The notes: generated by a model not told the origin, from the letters alone. A DNA stretch of 64,000 nucleotides from Solibacillus silvestris (GCA_001586195.1 CP014609.1:1648001-1712000), one strand, 5' to 3'; positions 7,889 to 15,975 are shown, counted from the first letter of the stretch. Numbers and translations: made by a program.

Positions 7889-8440
7889 CTATTTCTTTTC
7901 ATACTCATCGAATTTAATGTTTTTCTTACTAGCCATTAGATAAATATAACTCGTTGCCATCGATTTATCTTCCTGAACGATTAATTCATTCCCTGATTTA
8001 TCGATAAATTTATAATTGCCTAATGCATTCGGCACAAACTCTAAAGCAACACGTTCAATCGAATCCCATTGCATTTTCTGAGAGCCGATTAATTGGCTTT
8101 TAAACACTACCTGTTCATTAATCGCTGTGTACGTACTTGTTGAGCTATACAACGTCACCAATCCTCCGATCAGGAGCAGTAAACTAAGCACATAGGTCGC
8201 AATTTGACGTTTCCAGCATAGCATTGCAAAAGCTGCAGCCAATATTACAAATCCTGCGATAATAATTTTCACATTGGTTCTAAATGAATAAATATAAAAA
8301 TACGAGCGATCTGTCAAAAATAAATCCGGAACAGTCATAGGTACAAATATGGCGAACAGCGGTGAAATAATGATACAAGTAACCGCCATTACACCAAAAA
8401 TCAGTCTCGGTGAATAATCTTTAAACATGGCCGTTCTCAT
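7889..8440 (-). CDS. Membrane protein with a C-terminal soluble domain, function unknown
   Basis: A 183-residue protein with four predicted membrane helices (about 13-35, 52-72, 75-98 and a weaker N-terminal extension). A cytosolic-looking tail of about 75 residues begins INEQVVFKSQLIGSQKMQWD. The tail resembles PH-like YdbS/YcxB domains by its pattern of short strands, but I cannot confirm this. AGAGGGG lies directly before the first ATG, so the ATG at 8428 (MFKDYSPR) may be the true start. It has its own terminator. Confidence 0.6.
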   Translation of the reverse strand: MRTAMFKDYSPRLIFGVMAVTCIIISPLFAIFVPMTVPDLFLTDRSYFYIYSFRTNVKIIIAGFVILAAAFAMLCWKRQIATYVLSLLLLIGGLVTLYSSTSTYTAINEQVVFKSQLIGSQKMQWDSIERVALEFVPNALGNYKFIDKSGNELIVQEDKSMATSYIYLMASKKNIKFDEYEKK

Positions 8441-8537
8441 CCCCTCTTAAAAAATATCTTTATACTATAAATTTAATGTATAACGGACCATTTTTCAAAA
8501 ATTTGGAATAAATAAGGGAATGAATTTTATATAAAAT

Positions 8538-8571
8538 AAAAAAGCAATCGAATTCTCCAATTGCTTTTATC
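8538..8571 (-). terminator. Terminator downstream of gene 8582-8962
   Basis: AAAAGCAAT and ATTGCTTTT form a 9-bp stem followed by T-rich sequence on the minus strand. Confidence 0.75.
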
Positions 8572-8581
8572 ATTTTTATTA

Positions 8582-8962
8582 TTAAACTTCCACACGGTAA
8601 CGCCAATTTGTATGCTTTACATCCTCATAATTGATATACGCAACGCTTGCTTCAATGACATCGTTTAAGTTCAGGTTATGCTGTTTTGCAAATTCCTTCA
8701 GGCTTTCCAGTAATTCTTTATCACATGTTGTCCGAAATTCGATGCGATCTTTTGGTCGGTTTTTTTTATCATAAGCAATTGTACCGGATTCAATTAAATT
8801 ACTATAACCATTTTCCAATAAATAGCCGATATGGGTATCATATTTTTCGGCAAGCTGTTTTAAGCTGTTTATTATCGCCGCGCTCATTCGCGTTTTATAC
8901 CGGATTCTTGATTCATCCGTTGTTTGGATCAGTTTCCCGTTATGTATCTTCCACATCGTCAT
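8582..8962 (-). CDS. Small protein with two ribbon-helix-helix-like repeats
   Basis: A 126-residue protein built from a duplicated unit. Residues 18-60 (RIRYKTRMSAAIINSLKQLA and onward) and 72-112 (RIEFRTTCDKELLESLKEFA and onward) share the pattern of one short strand carrying alternating charged residues followed by two helices. This is the layout of RHH (MetJ/Arc) DNA-binding proteins and would let one chain form a pseudo-dimer. Relatives are present in Bacillales, but I cannot name the family. Alternatives include a plain helical accessory protein. It is monocistronic. Confidence 0.6.
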   Translation of the reverse strand: MTMWKIHNGKLIQTTDESRIRYKTRMSAAIINSLKQLAEKYDTHIGYLLENGYSNLIESGTIAYDKKNRPKDRIEFRTTCDKELLESLKEFAKQHNLNLNDVIEASVAYINYEDVKHTNWRYRVEV

Positions 8963-9017
8963 TCTCCTATCACCAATTCATTACGTATATTATATAGCCA
9001 TTATCGGGCAAATGAAA

Positions 9018-9042
9018 ACACTCCTTATGGCATAAGGAGTGT
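9018..9042. terminator. Perfect 11-bp hairpin
   Basis: ACACTCCTTAT pairs perfectly with ATAAGGAGTGT over a GGC loop. TTTT follows only on the minus strand. It lies upstream of gene 8582-8962, so it may shield that gene from upstream transcription or end a transcript of the 9.05-9.35 kb segment. Confidence 0.55.
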
Positions 9043-9048
9043 AAAGGG

Positions 9049-9350
9049 GTAAAGTTGCGGCCGGTATTGCATATTAAGTTGTAATGTTTTGTACGTTAGT
9101 TTAACTTTTATAAAACGTTTGAGCTGAAATTTTCAATGGTATATCTCAATTCGTGTATGCATTTCGCTCGCCTAATTTGGTTTGGCATCTTTCGAATATC
9201 TTCGTTAAAGCATTTTGTTCATTAATTGCCTAAAATAAACTGTGAATGTTGCTTGATAAACGCATACAACGAAGCTAATAGAAATCATCATATAAACAAT
9301 CTAAACTAGTGGTTAACTTACTGTCTACTCTTCAGTGACCGCAACTTTAC
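9049..9350. repeat. Non-coding segment bounded by 12-bp inverted repeats
   Basis: GTAAAGTTGCGG (9049-9060) and its exact reverse complement CCGCAACTTTAC (9339-9350) bound about 300 bp without a supported ORF. The size and terminal inverted repeats suggest a MITE-like element or the remnant of an insertion sequence. No convincing target-site duplication flanks it, and I do not recognise the family. Confidence 0.4.
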
Positions 9351-9457
9351 TTACAAGTTATATACCACCTTAAAACATCCTTAAACCTAATATGCAGACT
9401 TTTTTTTCGGATTTTTTATCGTTCAAGTATATAATAGAAGGAACGGAGGTGTCTTAC

Positions 9458-10831
9458 ATGCTAAAAATCAAAAAGATCGAGTTTATTAAAGTTCTGTATG
9501 ACGACGCAATAGCGCAAAATATATTTTCAATCGCCAATATTACGTTTTCAAATAGAAGTCCGATACAAGGTGCCCTCCTCTACTGGCAGCAAAATGAATC
9601 AAAGGAACCTTATACGAAAGAAGGCGACTACAAGTTTTTCTATGACTTGGCAAAAGCGCAGTATTTTGCGGCTGTAAAGTTTCCGAAAGACTGTGAGTTA
9701 ACACGGGATGAACGCCAGGAACTTGCCTATATATTACTGGAAGAACGCGGGGCCATCGGGACGTACAGTTTTGTCTCAACTAAGCCGAGAGCAGCCTTCC
9801 ATTTAAATAAGGCTTTTCAGGAAATTGCGTTCCCTACACAGTTTTCAGTAGATGATTTTAACGATTTATCTGTTATGAAAAAGCTGGTGGCCAATGTTGA
9901 GACCATTTACGAGCAACTACCATATGACCGTGTATTTTTGGAAGCTTATAGAAATTGGTGCATTCAAGCAGTCCAGTTGCATCCTTCCCGCTTAACAGCT
10001 TATTTTCAATACTTGCCGTTTACGTATGTGTGTTATGCGAATCCGCTTTTATCAGAGCAGTTTCTAATCGATTATTTGCCTGAAGTGGATCTGGAAGCAC
10101 TACAGTATAACAAGCCGGTACTTGAGCGGTTATCGATGTCTTTTAAACGTTATTTAGTGACAACGTTAATGGCCAACAAAAAGCGTCTGAATCCGGATTT
10201 TGTCGATCAGCTGGATGATTTTATCGAAAGCAATGCCTTTTATAATTCCTTTGAGCTTATCTATTTACCGGAAGCCGATGACATCCCGGATATGGATTTG
10301 CAGCTATTCGAATATGACCGCGGATCTTATAAATGGGCAGGCAGTGAGCACTTAGTTAAAGGAATCCCTTCCCTTGTCAGTCAGAAGTATAACCGGTATG
10401 GGGATAGACGCTTAACAAATACCGAAATGGATAAAAAATTTAAGGCCTACAATGAAGAACAAAAGCAGTTATTTACAGCAATCGCGGAGCTGCATTGGCT
10501 AAATAAATACCGAAATGAGCTGGATTGGTCATATATTTGCCAATATAATGTGCATTTAACGGAACAGTTTTTAACATCGCATCTTAATTATGTCGATTTC
10601 AATGCGCTAGGCCAGAATACGGATATCGCGGTTAACGCTGATTTTTTATCAACTTATTTGCACCGGTTTAACCATCAAAAAGCGGTTCCGTTAATAATTT
10701 CTCATTTAACAGAGCAGTTTTATTTAACGCATAAAGACGAAATTAAAGTTGATCTCGATTTGCTGTATAAATATATGGACAATATTGATGAGGAAGAGTT
10801 TTTGCGAATTGAAAATTATTTCCTTGATTAA
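9458..10831 (+). CDS. Unknown protein with repeated LSEQFL-type helices
   Basis: A soluble 457-residue protein with no signal peptide. The start ATG at 9458 is 7 nt after GGAGGT; longer in-frame extensions have no RBS. Several segments repeat a loose pattern: LSEQFLIDYLPEVDLEALQYN, LTEQFLTSHLNYVDFNALGQ and LTEQFYLTHKDEIKVDLDLL. Such leucine-aromatic helical repeats resemble alpha-solenoid building blocks seen in large-virus and Bacillus hypothetical proteins. It is Tyr/Phe-rich and acidic. I do not recognise the family and assign no function. It is monocistronic between the repeat-bounded segment and a strong terminator. Confidence 0.7.
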   Translation: MLKIKKIEFIKVLYDDAIAQNIFSIANITFSNRSPIQGALLYWQQNESKEPYTKEGDYKFFYDLAKAQYFAAVKFPKDCELTRDERQELAYILLEERGAIGTYSFVSTKPRAAFHLNKAFQEIAFPTQFSVDDFNDLSVMKKLVANVETIYEQLPYDRVFLEAYRNWCIQAVQLHPSRLTAYFQYLPFTYVCYANPLLSEQFLIDYLPEVDLEALQYNKPVLERLSMSFKRYLVTTLMANKKRLNPDFVDQLDDFIESNAFYNSFELIYLPEADDIPDMDLQLFEYDRGSYKWAGSEHLVKGIPSLVSQKYNRYGDRRLTNTEMDKKFKAYNEEQKQLFTAIAELHWLNKYRNELDWSYICQYNVHLTEQFLTSHLNYVDFNALGQNTDIAVNADFLSTYLHRFNHQKAVPLIISHLTEQFYLTHKDEIKVDLDLLYKYMDNIDEEEFLRIENYFLD

Positions 10832-10837
10832 TACAAG

Positions 10838-10873
10838 GCTGCTTTGTATCACCATTACGAAGCAGCTTTTTTT
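10838..10873 (+). terminator. Terminator of gene 9458-10831
   Basis: GCTGCTTTGTA and TACGAAGCAGC form a stem with one mismatch and are followed by TTTTTTTG. Confidence 0.85.
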
Positions 10874-10885
10874 GTTTTAAAAAAC

Positions 10886-10921
10886 AAAAATCAACCTACA
10901 ATATATTTGTAGATTGATTTA
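10886..10921 (-). terminator. Terminator of the small-gene pair
   Basis: AAATCAA-CTACAA pairs with TTGTAG-TTGATTT around TATA. T runs follow on the minus strand, about 12 bp after the second small gene. Confidence 0.75.
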
Positions 10922-10931
10922 ATAAAGTAGA

Positions 10932-11099
10932 TTAAGTTGTAATTTCATAAACACCTCGATGCAGCATGGCGTAATTTGCAGACAGATAAGACATTTCCAT
11001 CGTCAGATCAGGCTGGATATAGTGAATATTCACAAGCTCAATCGAATGAATCGGCATTACATCCTTATAATATACTGTTTCGGTTTGAGGACTAATCAT
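10932..11099 (-). CDS. Small unknown protein (second of an overlapping pair)
   Basis: A 55-residue ORF starting MISPQTETVYYKDVMPIHSI and ending EITT. AGGAG lies 10 nt before its ATG, inside the upstream gene, and the two genes overlap by 8 nt, which suggests translational coupling. It is neither strongly hydrophobic nor clearly nucleic-acid binding; it is rich in Tyr and His. I do not recognise it. A terminator follows at once. A two-gene toxin-antitoxin module is possible, but no known toxin fold is evident. Confidence 0.55.
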   Translation of the reverse strand: MISPQTETVYYKDVMPIHSIELVNIHYIQPDLTMEMSYLSANYAMLHRGVYEITT

Positions 11100-11253
11100 G
11101 TTGTCTCATCTCCTGTTCCATTGCATAGCCGTTATAAGCAAGTAATTGCTGATGGGAAAGCTGATTCACATAATATCGGAAATTAACCGGCTGTAATCCA
11201 AACTGTTCACATTTCTCTACATACATCTGATACCCTTTTTCAAAATAATTCAT
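11092..11253 (-). CDS. Small unknown protein (first of an overlapping pair)
   Basis: A 53-residue ORF starting MNYFEKGYQMYVEKCEQFGL, rich in Tyr and Gln, and predicted to be two or three helices. It has a good RBS (AAGGAGAG) and a strong-looking sigma-A promoter with repeated operator-like sequence just upstream, so it is very probably expressed. It overlaps the next gene by 8 nt. I do not recognise the family. Confidence 0.6.
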   Translation of the reverse strand: MNYFEKGYQMYVEKCEQFGLQPVNFRYYVNQLSHQQLLAYNGYAMEQEMRQHD

Positions 11254-11268
11254 TGGACTTCTCTCCTT

Positions 11269-11327
11269 TGTTATATAACAGTTTTTATTTATAAATTAAA
11301 TATATAACAGTTTATAAACAGTGTCAA
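11269..11327 (-). promoter_or_regulatory. Sigma-A promoter with repeated operator motifs for the small-gene pair
   Basis: On the minus strand TTGACA (11327-11322) and TATATT (11304-11299) are 17 bp apart. The spacer contains CTGTTTATAAACTGTTA. AAACTGTTATAT occurs twice, as ATATAACAGTTT at 11302-11313 and 11273-11284 on the plus strand. The perfect palindrome TGTTATATAACA (11269-11280) overlaps the downstream copy near the RBS. The arrangement suggests a repressor binding both the promoter and the early transcribed region. Confidence 0.65.
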
Positions 11328-11452
11328 TGAATTATCTGAATTTTATTTTACTTTTGAACATTAGCGACGAACCGTTCTTTTCGTGGAACCGCAGTAGACA
11401 ATAATTTCATCTCATCGACATCTTTGTTACCATAGGAGGCGGGAGGAATTTA

Positions 11453-12712
11453 ATGAAACTTATTTATAAAAAACTAATCGATTTTGGAGTAAATCCAATA
11501 GTTGCTGAGTATCTCTCAGTAGGAATCATGATTATTTTCATCGTGATCCTTTGTTTATTGGCAAACTTTATCACTAAAAAGATTGTCATCCGATTTATTA
11601 CACATATTGTGAATAATAACAAATATACGTGGGATAACATCCTTTTAGAAAAGAAAGTATTCCACAAGTTATCTCATATCGTTCCGGCGATTATTATTTA
11701 TCATTTTGCTGAAGCTTTTACGTATCAGGACCTCATCGAAAAAGGGGCCATTACGTATATCATAATCGTCGTAATAAGTTTATTAGGCAGTTTATTGAAT
11801 GCTTTTCATGAAATTTATCTTACGTATGAAATTTCAAAAGTTCAGCCGATTAAAGGCTATATTCAAGTAGCAAAAATTATTGTTTATGTCCTGGGGATTA
11901 TATTGATCATCGCGAACTTAATTGGTAAAAATCCGCTCATTATTCTAAGTGGGTTAGGTGCACTGTCTGCTGTCTTGCTGCTCGTTTTTAAAGATTCCTT
12001 ATTAGGGCTTGTTGCAGGAATTCAATTAACATCAAACGATATGGTGCGTGTAGGTGATTGGATTGAAATGCCGAAATACGGTGCGGATGGGGATGTCATT
12101 GACCTTTCGTTAAACACTGTGAAAGTACAGAATTTTGATAAAACGATTACGACGATTCCAAGTTATGCACTAATTTCGGACTCTTTTAAAAACTGGAGAG
12201 GTATGCAAGTAACTGGTGGGAGAAGGATCAAACGTTCCTTATTTATTGATACAACAAGTATTGCGTTTTGCTCGAGGGAACAGATCGAGAAGTTACGAAA
12301 CATACATTATCTTACGGACTATATTGATACGAGACAGCGTGAGATTACTGAATATAATATTAAGCATCGGATTGATACAAGCAATCAGGTAAATGGCAGA
12401 GCACTGACTAATGTCGGTTTATTCCGAACATATATAAGTAATTACTTAAAAAATCATCCAGGCATTCATAAAGAAATGACCACAATGGTAAGACAATTGG
12501 CTCCGAATGAATATGGTTTACCAATTGAAATTTATGCTTTTTCAAATGATATCAATTGGGCCGTATATGAATCTATACAATCTGATATTTTCGACCATCT
12601 CTTTGCCATTGCGTCAGAATTTGACCTTCGACTATTCCAAAATCCGACGGGCAATGACTTTAAAGCGATGAGTTCCCTACATTTAAATAATCATGAAGGT
12701 GAATCAAATTAA
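11453..12712 (+). CDS. MscS-family mechanosensitive channel (YbdG-like)
   Basis: A 419-residue inner-membrane channel. Five hydrophobic helices (roughly 15-40, 70-90, 96-120, 140-160, 165-190) precede the MscS beta domain. The pore-lining region reads LSGLGALSAVLLLVFKDSLLG, and the domain after it reads VRVGDWIEMPKYGADGDVID, which is typical of the larger YbdG/YnaI-type miniconductance channels. These open when membrane tension rises in hypo-osmotic shock. GGAGGCGGGAGGA supplies the RBS. It is monocistronic, with a terminator immediately after. Confidence 0.9.
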   Translation: MKLIYKKLIDFGVNPIVAEYLSVGIMIIFIVILCLLANFITKKIVIRFITHIVNNNKYTWDNILLEKKVFHKLSHIVPAIIIYHFAEAFTYQDLIEKGAITYIIIVVISLLGSLLNAFHEIYLTYEISKVQPIKGYIQVAKIIVYVLGIILIIANLIGKNPLIILSGLGALSAVLLLVFKDSLLGLVAGIQLTSNDMVRVGDWIEMPKYGADGDVIDLSLNTVKVQNFDKTITTIPSYALISDSFKNWRGMQVTGGRRIKRSLFIDTTSIAFCSREQIEKLRNIHYLTDYIDTRQREITEYNIKHRIDTSNQVNGRALTNVGLFRTYISNYLKNHPGIHKEMTTMVRQLAPNEYGLPIEIYAFSNDINWAVYESIQSDIFDHLFAIASEFDLRLFQNPTGNDFKAMSSLHLNNHEGESN

Positions 12713-12723
12713 TTGATCGCTTT

Positions 12724-12765
12724 AAAAATAGCCATTTTCTTTCATAAGAAATGGCTATTTTTTTT
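12724..12765 (+). terminator. Terminator after the MscS-family gene
   Basis: AATAGCCATTT pairs with AAATGGCTATT, followed by eight T residues. Confidence 0.9.
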
Positions 12766-12836
12766 AACTCATGCGGGCTCCTATCGCGCTTCCTGTTAAA
12801 TATCTCTATATTCATATAGTTTACATAATATTATTA

Positions 12837-13778
12837 TTATAAATTATTGAATGGGTTATTTTTAAGTACTTCTTGAATTTGTTCGTCTTCGATATGTGTA
12901 TAGATTTGTGTTGTCGCGACACTGGAGTGACCAAGAATATGCTGTAGTGTCCGGATGTCCGCTCCGGATTTATACATCATTGTCGCGGATGTATGTCGAA
13001 GTTTATGCGGTGTCAGCTTCTCTTTCGGTGAATGGCTGTTTGCATTGATTACTTTTACGATTCGTGCAATCGACTGTCTCGCAAATCGTGTCCCTTTTTG
13101 GGAAATGAACAGCGGTTCTTTCCCGTCCCCTTTATACGCATGCCGCTCCTGTAAATACTTATCCAATGCATTCATACAGGCATCATTTAAATACACATGA
13201 CGTTCTTTATTCCCTTTCCCGATTACCGTCAGCATACGACCATTAATAGAATCGATATTGAGTGAGCATAACTCGGATACACGAATGCCAAGATTCAGGA
13301 AAAAAACCATCATGCATTCATCGCGTGCACAATAGGACTGTGTCTGTACTGCGCCGATAAAATCCTTTGCCTCATTATAATTTAAGTAAACTGGCTGGCG
13401 TCGGCCAATTTTTGGTGTTTCCAAATGTTCAGCCGGATTTTCATCAATTAGACGACGTTTCCCTTTTAAATATTTAAAAAAGGATTTTAATGTTGCGACT
13501 TTGCGTGCGCGGGCTGATGAGGAGTTACCTCGCTGTACTTCGCAATATTCCATAAATAAATATAAATCTTCCAGAGACACTTCTTTTATTTGGTCAATTG
13601 TAATAGTCGAAATGTCGATTGTATGTAAACGGTCTAACGGAATATCTTCTTCAATCGCTTTAAGGAAACGCATAAATAAAATAAGATCATATTCATATTC
13701 TTTTCGGGTTCTTTGCGACTTTCCCGTAATCGTTGTTAAGTATATTAAAAAATCACGTAAAAATTTCGGCAGCTGCAT
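12837..13778 (-). CDS. XerC/XerD-type tyrosine recombinase
   Basis: A site-specific tyrosine recombinase of 313 residues. An N-terminal core-binding domain (about 1-110) precedes the catalytic domain. All catalytic residues are visible: R166 (GIRVSEL), K188 (GKGNK), H258 and R261 (HKLRHT), H284 (ILGHSS) and the nucleophile Y293 (QIYTH). It resolves or integrates DNA at a specific site. It may be the second Xer-like recombinase of the cell or a solitary integrase, as no phage or ICE genes lie beside it. A T-ended palindrome lies 45 bp upstream, and a LexA-like box and composite repeat lie about 120-200 bp upstream. Confidence 0.9.
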   Translation of the reverse strand: MQLPKFLRDFLIYLTTITGKSQRTRKEYEYDLILFMRFLKAIEEDIPLDRLHTIDISTITIDQIKEVSLEDLYLFMEYCEVQRGNSSSARARKVATLKSFFKYLKGKRRLIDENPAEHLETPKIGRRQPVYLNYNEAKDFIGAVQTQSYCARDECMMVFFLNLGIRVSELCSLNIDSINGRMLTVIGKGNKERHVYLNDACMNALDKYLQERHAYKGDGKEPLFISQKGTRFARQSIARIVKVINANSHSPKEKLTPHKLRHTSATMMYKSGADIRTLQHILGHSSVATTQIYTHIEDEQIQEVLKNNPFNNL

Positions 13779-13822
13779 TTTCGTCCAATCCCCCTCTATT
13801 TAGCTCTTATTATAGCATAAAA

Positions 13823-13852
13823 AATGTTCCCAAATTTATATTTGGGAACATT
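13823..13852 (-). terminator. Perfect 13-bp palindrome with T tail in the recombinase leader
   Basis: AATGTTCCCAAAT and ATTTGGGAACATT pair perfectly around a 4-nt loop. On the minus strand it is followed by six T residues. It sits 45 bp upstream of the recombinase start, where it could act as a leader terminator/attenuator, or simply insulate the gene. Confidence 0.6.
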
Positions 13853-13895
13853 ATTGCTAATTTAGAAGATTTAAGCGGTTTTTCGACAATAAAAA

Positions 13896-13909
13896 GGAAC
13901 AAATGTTCT
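13896..13909. promoter_or_regulatory. LexA (SOS)-like box between recombinase and CorA-like gene
   Basis: GGAACAAATGTTCT matches the Bacillus LexA/DinR consensus CGAACRNRYGTTYC at 12 of 14 positions, including the full GAAC-N4-GTTC core. It lies between divergent genes, so either could be damage-regulated. Confidence 0.45.
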
Positions 13910-13926
13910 TATTTCGTAATTTCGCC

Positions 13927-13982
13927 CTCAGACGAAGTGAAATGTCGAATCGTGGATGGTAACCCATGTCGAATCGTCTGAG
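13927..13982. repeat. Composite inverted and direct repeat
   Basis: CTCAGACGA (13927-13935) and TCGTCTGAG (13974-13982) are exact inverted repeats. Between and within them ATGTCGAATCGT occurs twice (13942-13953 and 13966-13977), separated by a GATGGTAACCCA spacer holding the small palindrome ATGGTAACCCAT. It may be a recombinase or regulator binding site. Function is unproven. Confidence 0.5.
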
Positions 13983-14055
13983 CGCGATTTTTGTCATTGC
14001 AGCTTTTGGTTAAATTTATCGGATTTTGGGAATAGATGTTCCAGGAGGTGAAAGG

Positions 14056-15477
14056 ATGAATTCGTTAAAAACCCACTATGTTTTTTATTATCCTTTCAAT
14101 TATCGACAGTACGATTTTGTAAAATTACAGCAAATATTAAAACGCAACAAATTTTATCATTTTACTATCGATGAAGAGGAATTCAACGAAACACTTTACG
14201 GTCCGGATATCGAAGTTTCCCACCAATTATTAAAGCAATTCTTTTACCCTTTCATGGAAGAGAAATTATTGAACGACGAGATTTCCGTACGAAACTTTAA
14301 CCGCTACTCCAAAAAAATTCTTTGTGATGGAAAAATGAAGACGGCATTCGATGATATTCCATTTACATTATTGAGCGCGGATATCAATCTTTGTCCATTT
14401 GGGATCGGAATTTTAGCGGTGAGGATACAATTGGCAGATGATGTGGATTTAAATGCCGCATTATCATTTGGTCATTTCTTTAGAGTACTGCAGCCAAAAA
14501 TTGATGAAGAGCTAGGCGCAGAAATTACTTACGACAATTTTGTCTTTTATAATACAGATGAATTAATATTAAAGAAAATTGCACCTTTTTTAGAACAGTT
14601 TTTTGTCGATTATTCTTCGATTCATAAAAATATTAGTAAAATACCGTTTTTTGAAGATGAGCGGATGTATGTCAGTGCTTTTTTTCATTTGGAAGAAGGC
14701 GCTGAAATCGACGAGCATTTACTGTATCGAGCAGGACAGTTAAACGGACGTGACAAAAATGGGGATCCCTATATTTCAAGTTCAAATAAAGAGTATATTG
14801 AACGCTTTGTGCAGGAGCATTGCTACGAAAGATGGGCACCGAAATTTCATATTATAACCACATTGCAAGGCCATATTCACCTTTCGTCCGTAAACGATGA
14901 AAGCATGAAGAAATATTTGAACAGCTTTCATTCTGTTTCCTACTATACATTGCTTATCCACTATTTTTATAAGCTGATGTTGTTAAAACTCGTATTTGAA
15001 CATAGTGAATTGAAGTTTTCGAAAGATAAGGACATTGTAGAGGAATTAATTGAACAGATTACGAAATTCGCATCCAGGTATTACTTTTCAGAGGTTTCGG
15101 CACGTTCGGAAGGTAAAGAAATTTCGCACTATTTCCGGAAAGCGTTTCGTATTGATGGACTGTACCGCGAGACAAAGGAAACGCTCGAAGAACTATATCG
15201 GATACAGGAAGACCGTTCAACGGACAGGTTAAATAAACTGATTTTTATTTTGACGATTTTCAGTATGATTTCCGGTATATATGGAATGAACTTGGTCATT
15301 GAAATGCTGGCAGAGCCATTTAATATATCCGAAATTTTTAGTTTTACATTTTTTGAATGGATTGCACTTATACTGATGGTCTTCGGCTTACTGACGCTGG
15401 CACTGCTTATTTTGAATCAAGTTTATAAATATTCAATTAGCTACTACGGGAAAGTGAATAGGCGACGTCAAAGATAA
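14056..15477 (+). CDS. Divergent CorA-like membrane protein
   Basis: A 473-residue protein whose ATG at 14056 is preceded by AGGAGGTGAAAGG. The first ~400 residues are soluble and end in long helices. Two membrane helices close the chain (about 400-420 and 437-462). The first helix ends in SGIYGMN, the GMN signature of CorA/MRS2 Mg2+ channels, and the C-terminus is strongly basic. The soluble part is not obviously CorA-like by eye, so a divergent divalent-cation channel or a relative with another role is inferred. It is monocistronic; a hairpin starts 2 nt after the stop. Confidence 0.72.
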   Translation: MNSLKTHYVFYYPFNYRQYDFVKLQQILKRNKFYHFTIDEEEFNETLYGPDIEVSHQLLKQFFYPFMEEKLLNDEISVRNFNRYSKKILCDGKMKTAFDDIPFTLLSADINLCPFGIGILAVRIQLADDVDLNAALSFGHFFRVLQPKIDEELGAEITYDNFVFYNTDELILKKIAPFLEQFFVDYSSIHKNISKIPFFEDERMYVSAFFHLEEGAEIDEHLLYRAGQLNGRDKNGDPYISSSNKEYIERFVQEHCYERWAPKFHIITTLQGHIHLSSVNDESMKKYLNSFHSVSYYTLLIHYFYKLMLLKLVFEHSELKFSKDKDIVEELIEQITKFASRYYFSEVSARSEGKEISHYFRKAFRIDGLYRETKETLEELYRIQEDRSTDRLNKLIFILTIFSMISGIYGMNLVIEMLAEPFNISEIFSFTFFEWIALILMVFGLLTLALLILNQVYKYSISYYGKVNRRRQR

Positions 15478-15478
15478 T

Positions 15479-15524
15479 GGGGTTATGGGGATAGTCAATT
15501 GACTGCACCCATAACCCCATATTT
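15479..15524 (+). terminator. Terminator of the CorA-like gene
   Basis: GGGGTTATGGG pairs exactly with CCCATAACCCC over an 18-nt loop, followed by a T-rich ATATTTATT stretch. Confidence 0.82.
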
Positions 15525-15531
15525 ATTATCC

Positions 15532-15936
15532 TTAGACATATAGTGTAATCTGTTCCCCGCTCCGCTCTACTTTCCAGTTTGAAGAAAGCATTCCCCGAAT
15601 TTGTTGCTCGGTAATCGAATCGACTTGTAAAAAATGCAGACCGTTCCCCTCCGCTAGCAGTTCATATTGGTCATCAGAAATTTGAAAACGCATGCGCAGC
15701 AAGTTTTTCAATCCGTTCATCGTTACAAATTTCACCTCATAGTTCCCAGCAAAAGCCTGTTCCATTTCTTTAGCATTTTCTTTTAATAAAATTCTTAAAC
15801 TATCTGTATCGATATCATAGGAATTTGTTAATAAATGAAGTTCATCATTTTCAATAAAGTGTTTAATTTGTTCAAATGTATAAGGATGGTTTTTCAGTAA
15901 TTCGATCGTATAGGCTTCCATCATCGATATCGCCAT
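15532..15936 (-). CDS. Hypothetical protein
   Basis: A 134-residue soluble, acidic protein (MAISMMEAYTIELLKNHPYT start). It is mostly helical for the first 65 residues and mixed after that. The tail (WKVERSGEQITLYV) looks like a strand pair. I do not recognise the family. It follows the recombinase-like gene 15976-16845 by 39 bp on the same strand and may be cotranscribed with it. Confidence 0.6.
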   Translation of the reverse strand: MAISMMEAYTIELLKNHPYTFEQIKHFIENDELHLLTNSYDIDTDSLRILLKENAKEMEQAFAGNYEVKFVTMNGLKNLLRMRFQISDDQYELLAEGNGLHFLQVDSITEQQIRGMLSSNWKVERSGEQITLYV

Positions 15937-15975
15937 TATTTCTCCCTCTCAATCTTTCATCAATTATATTATTTA

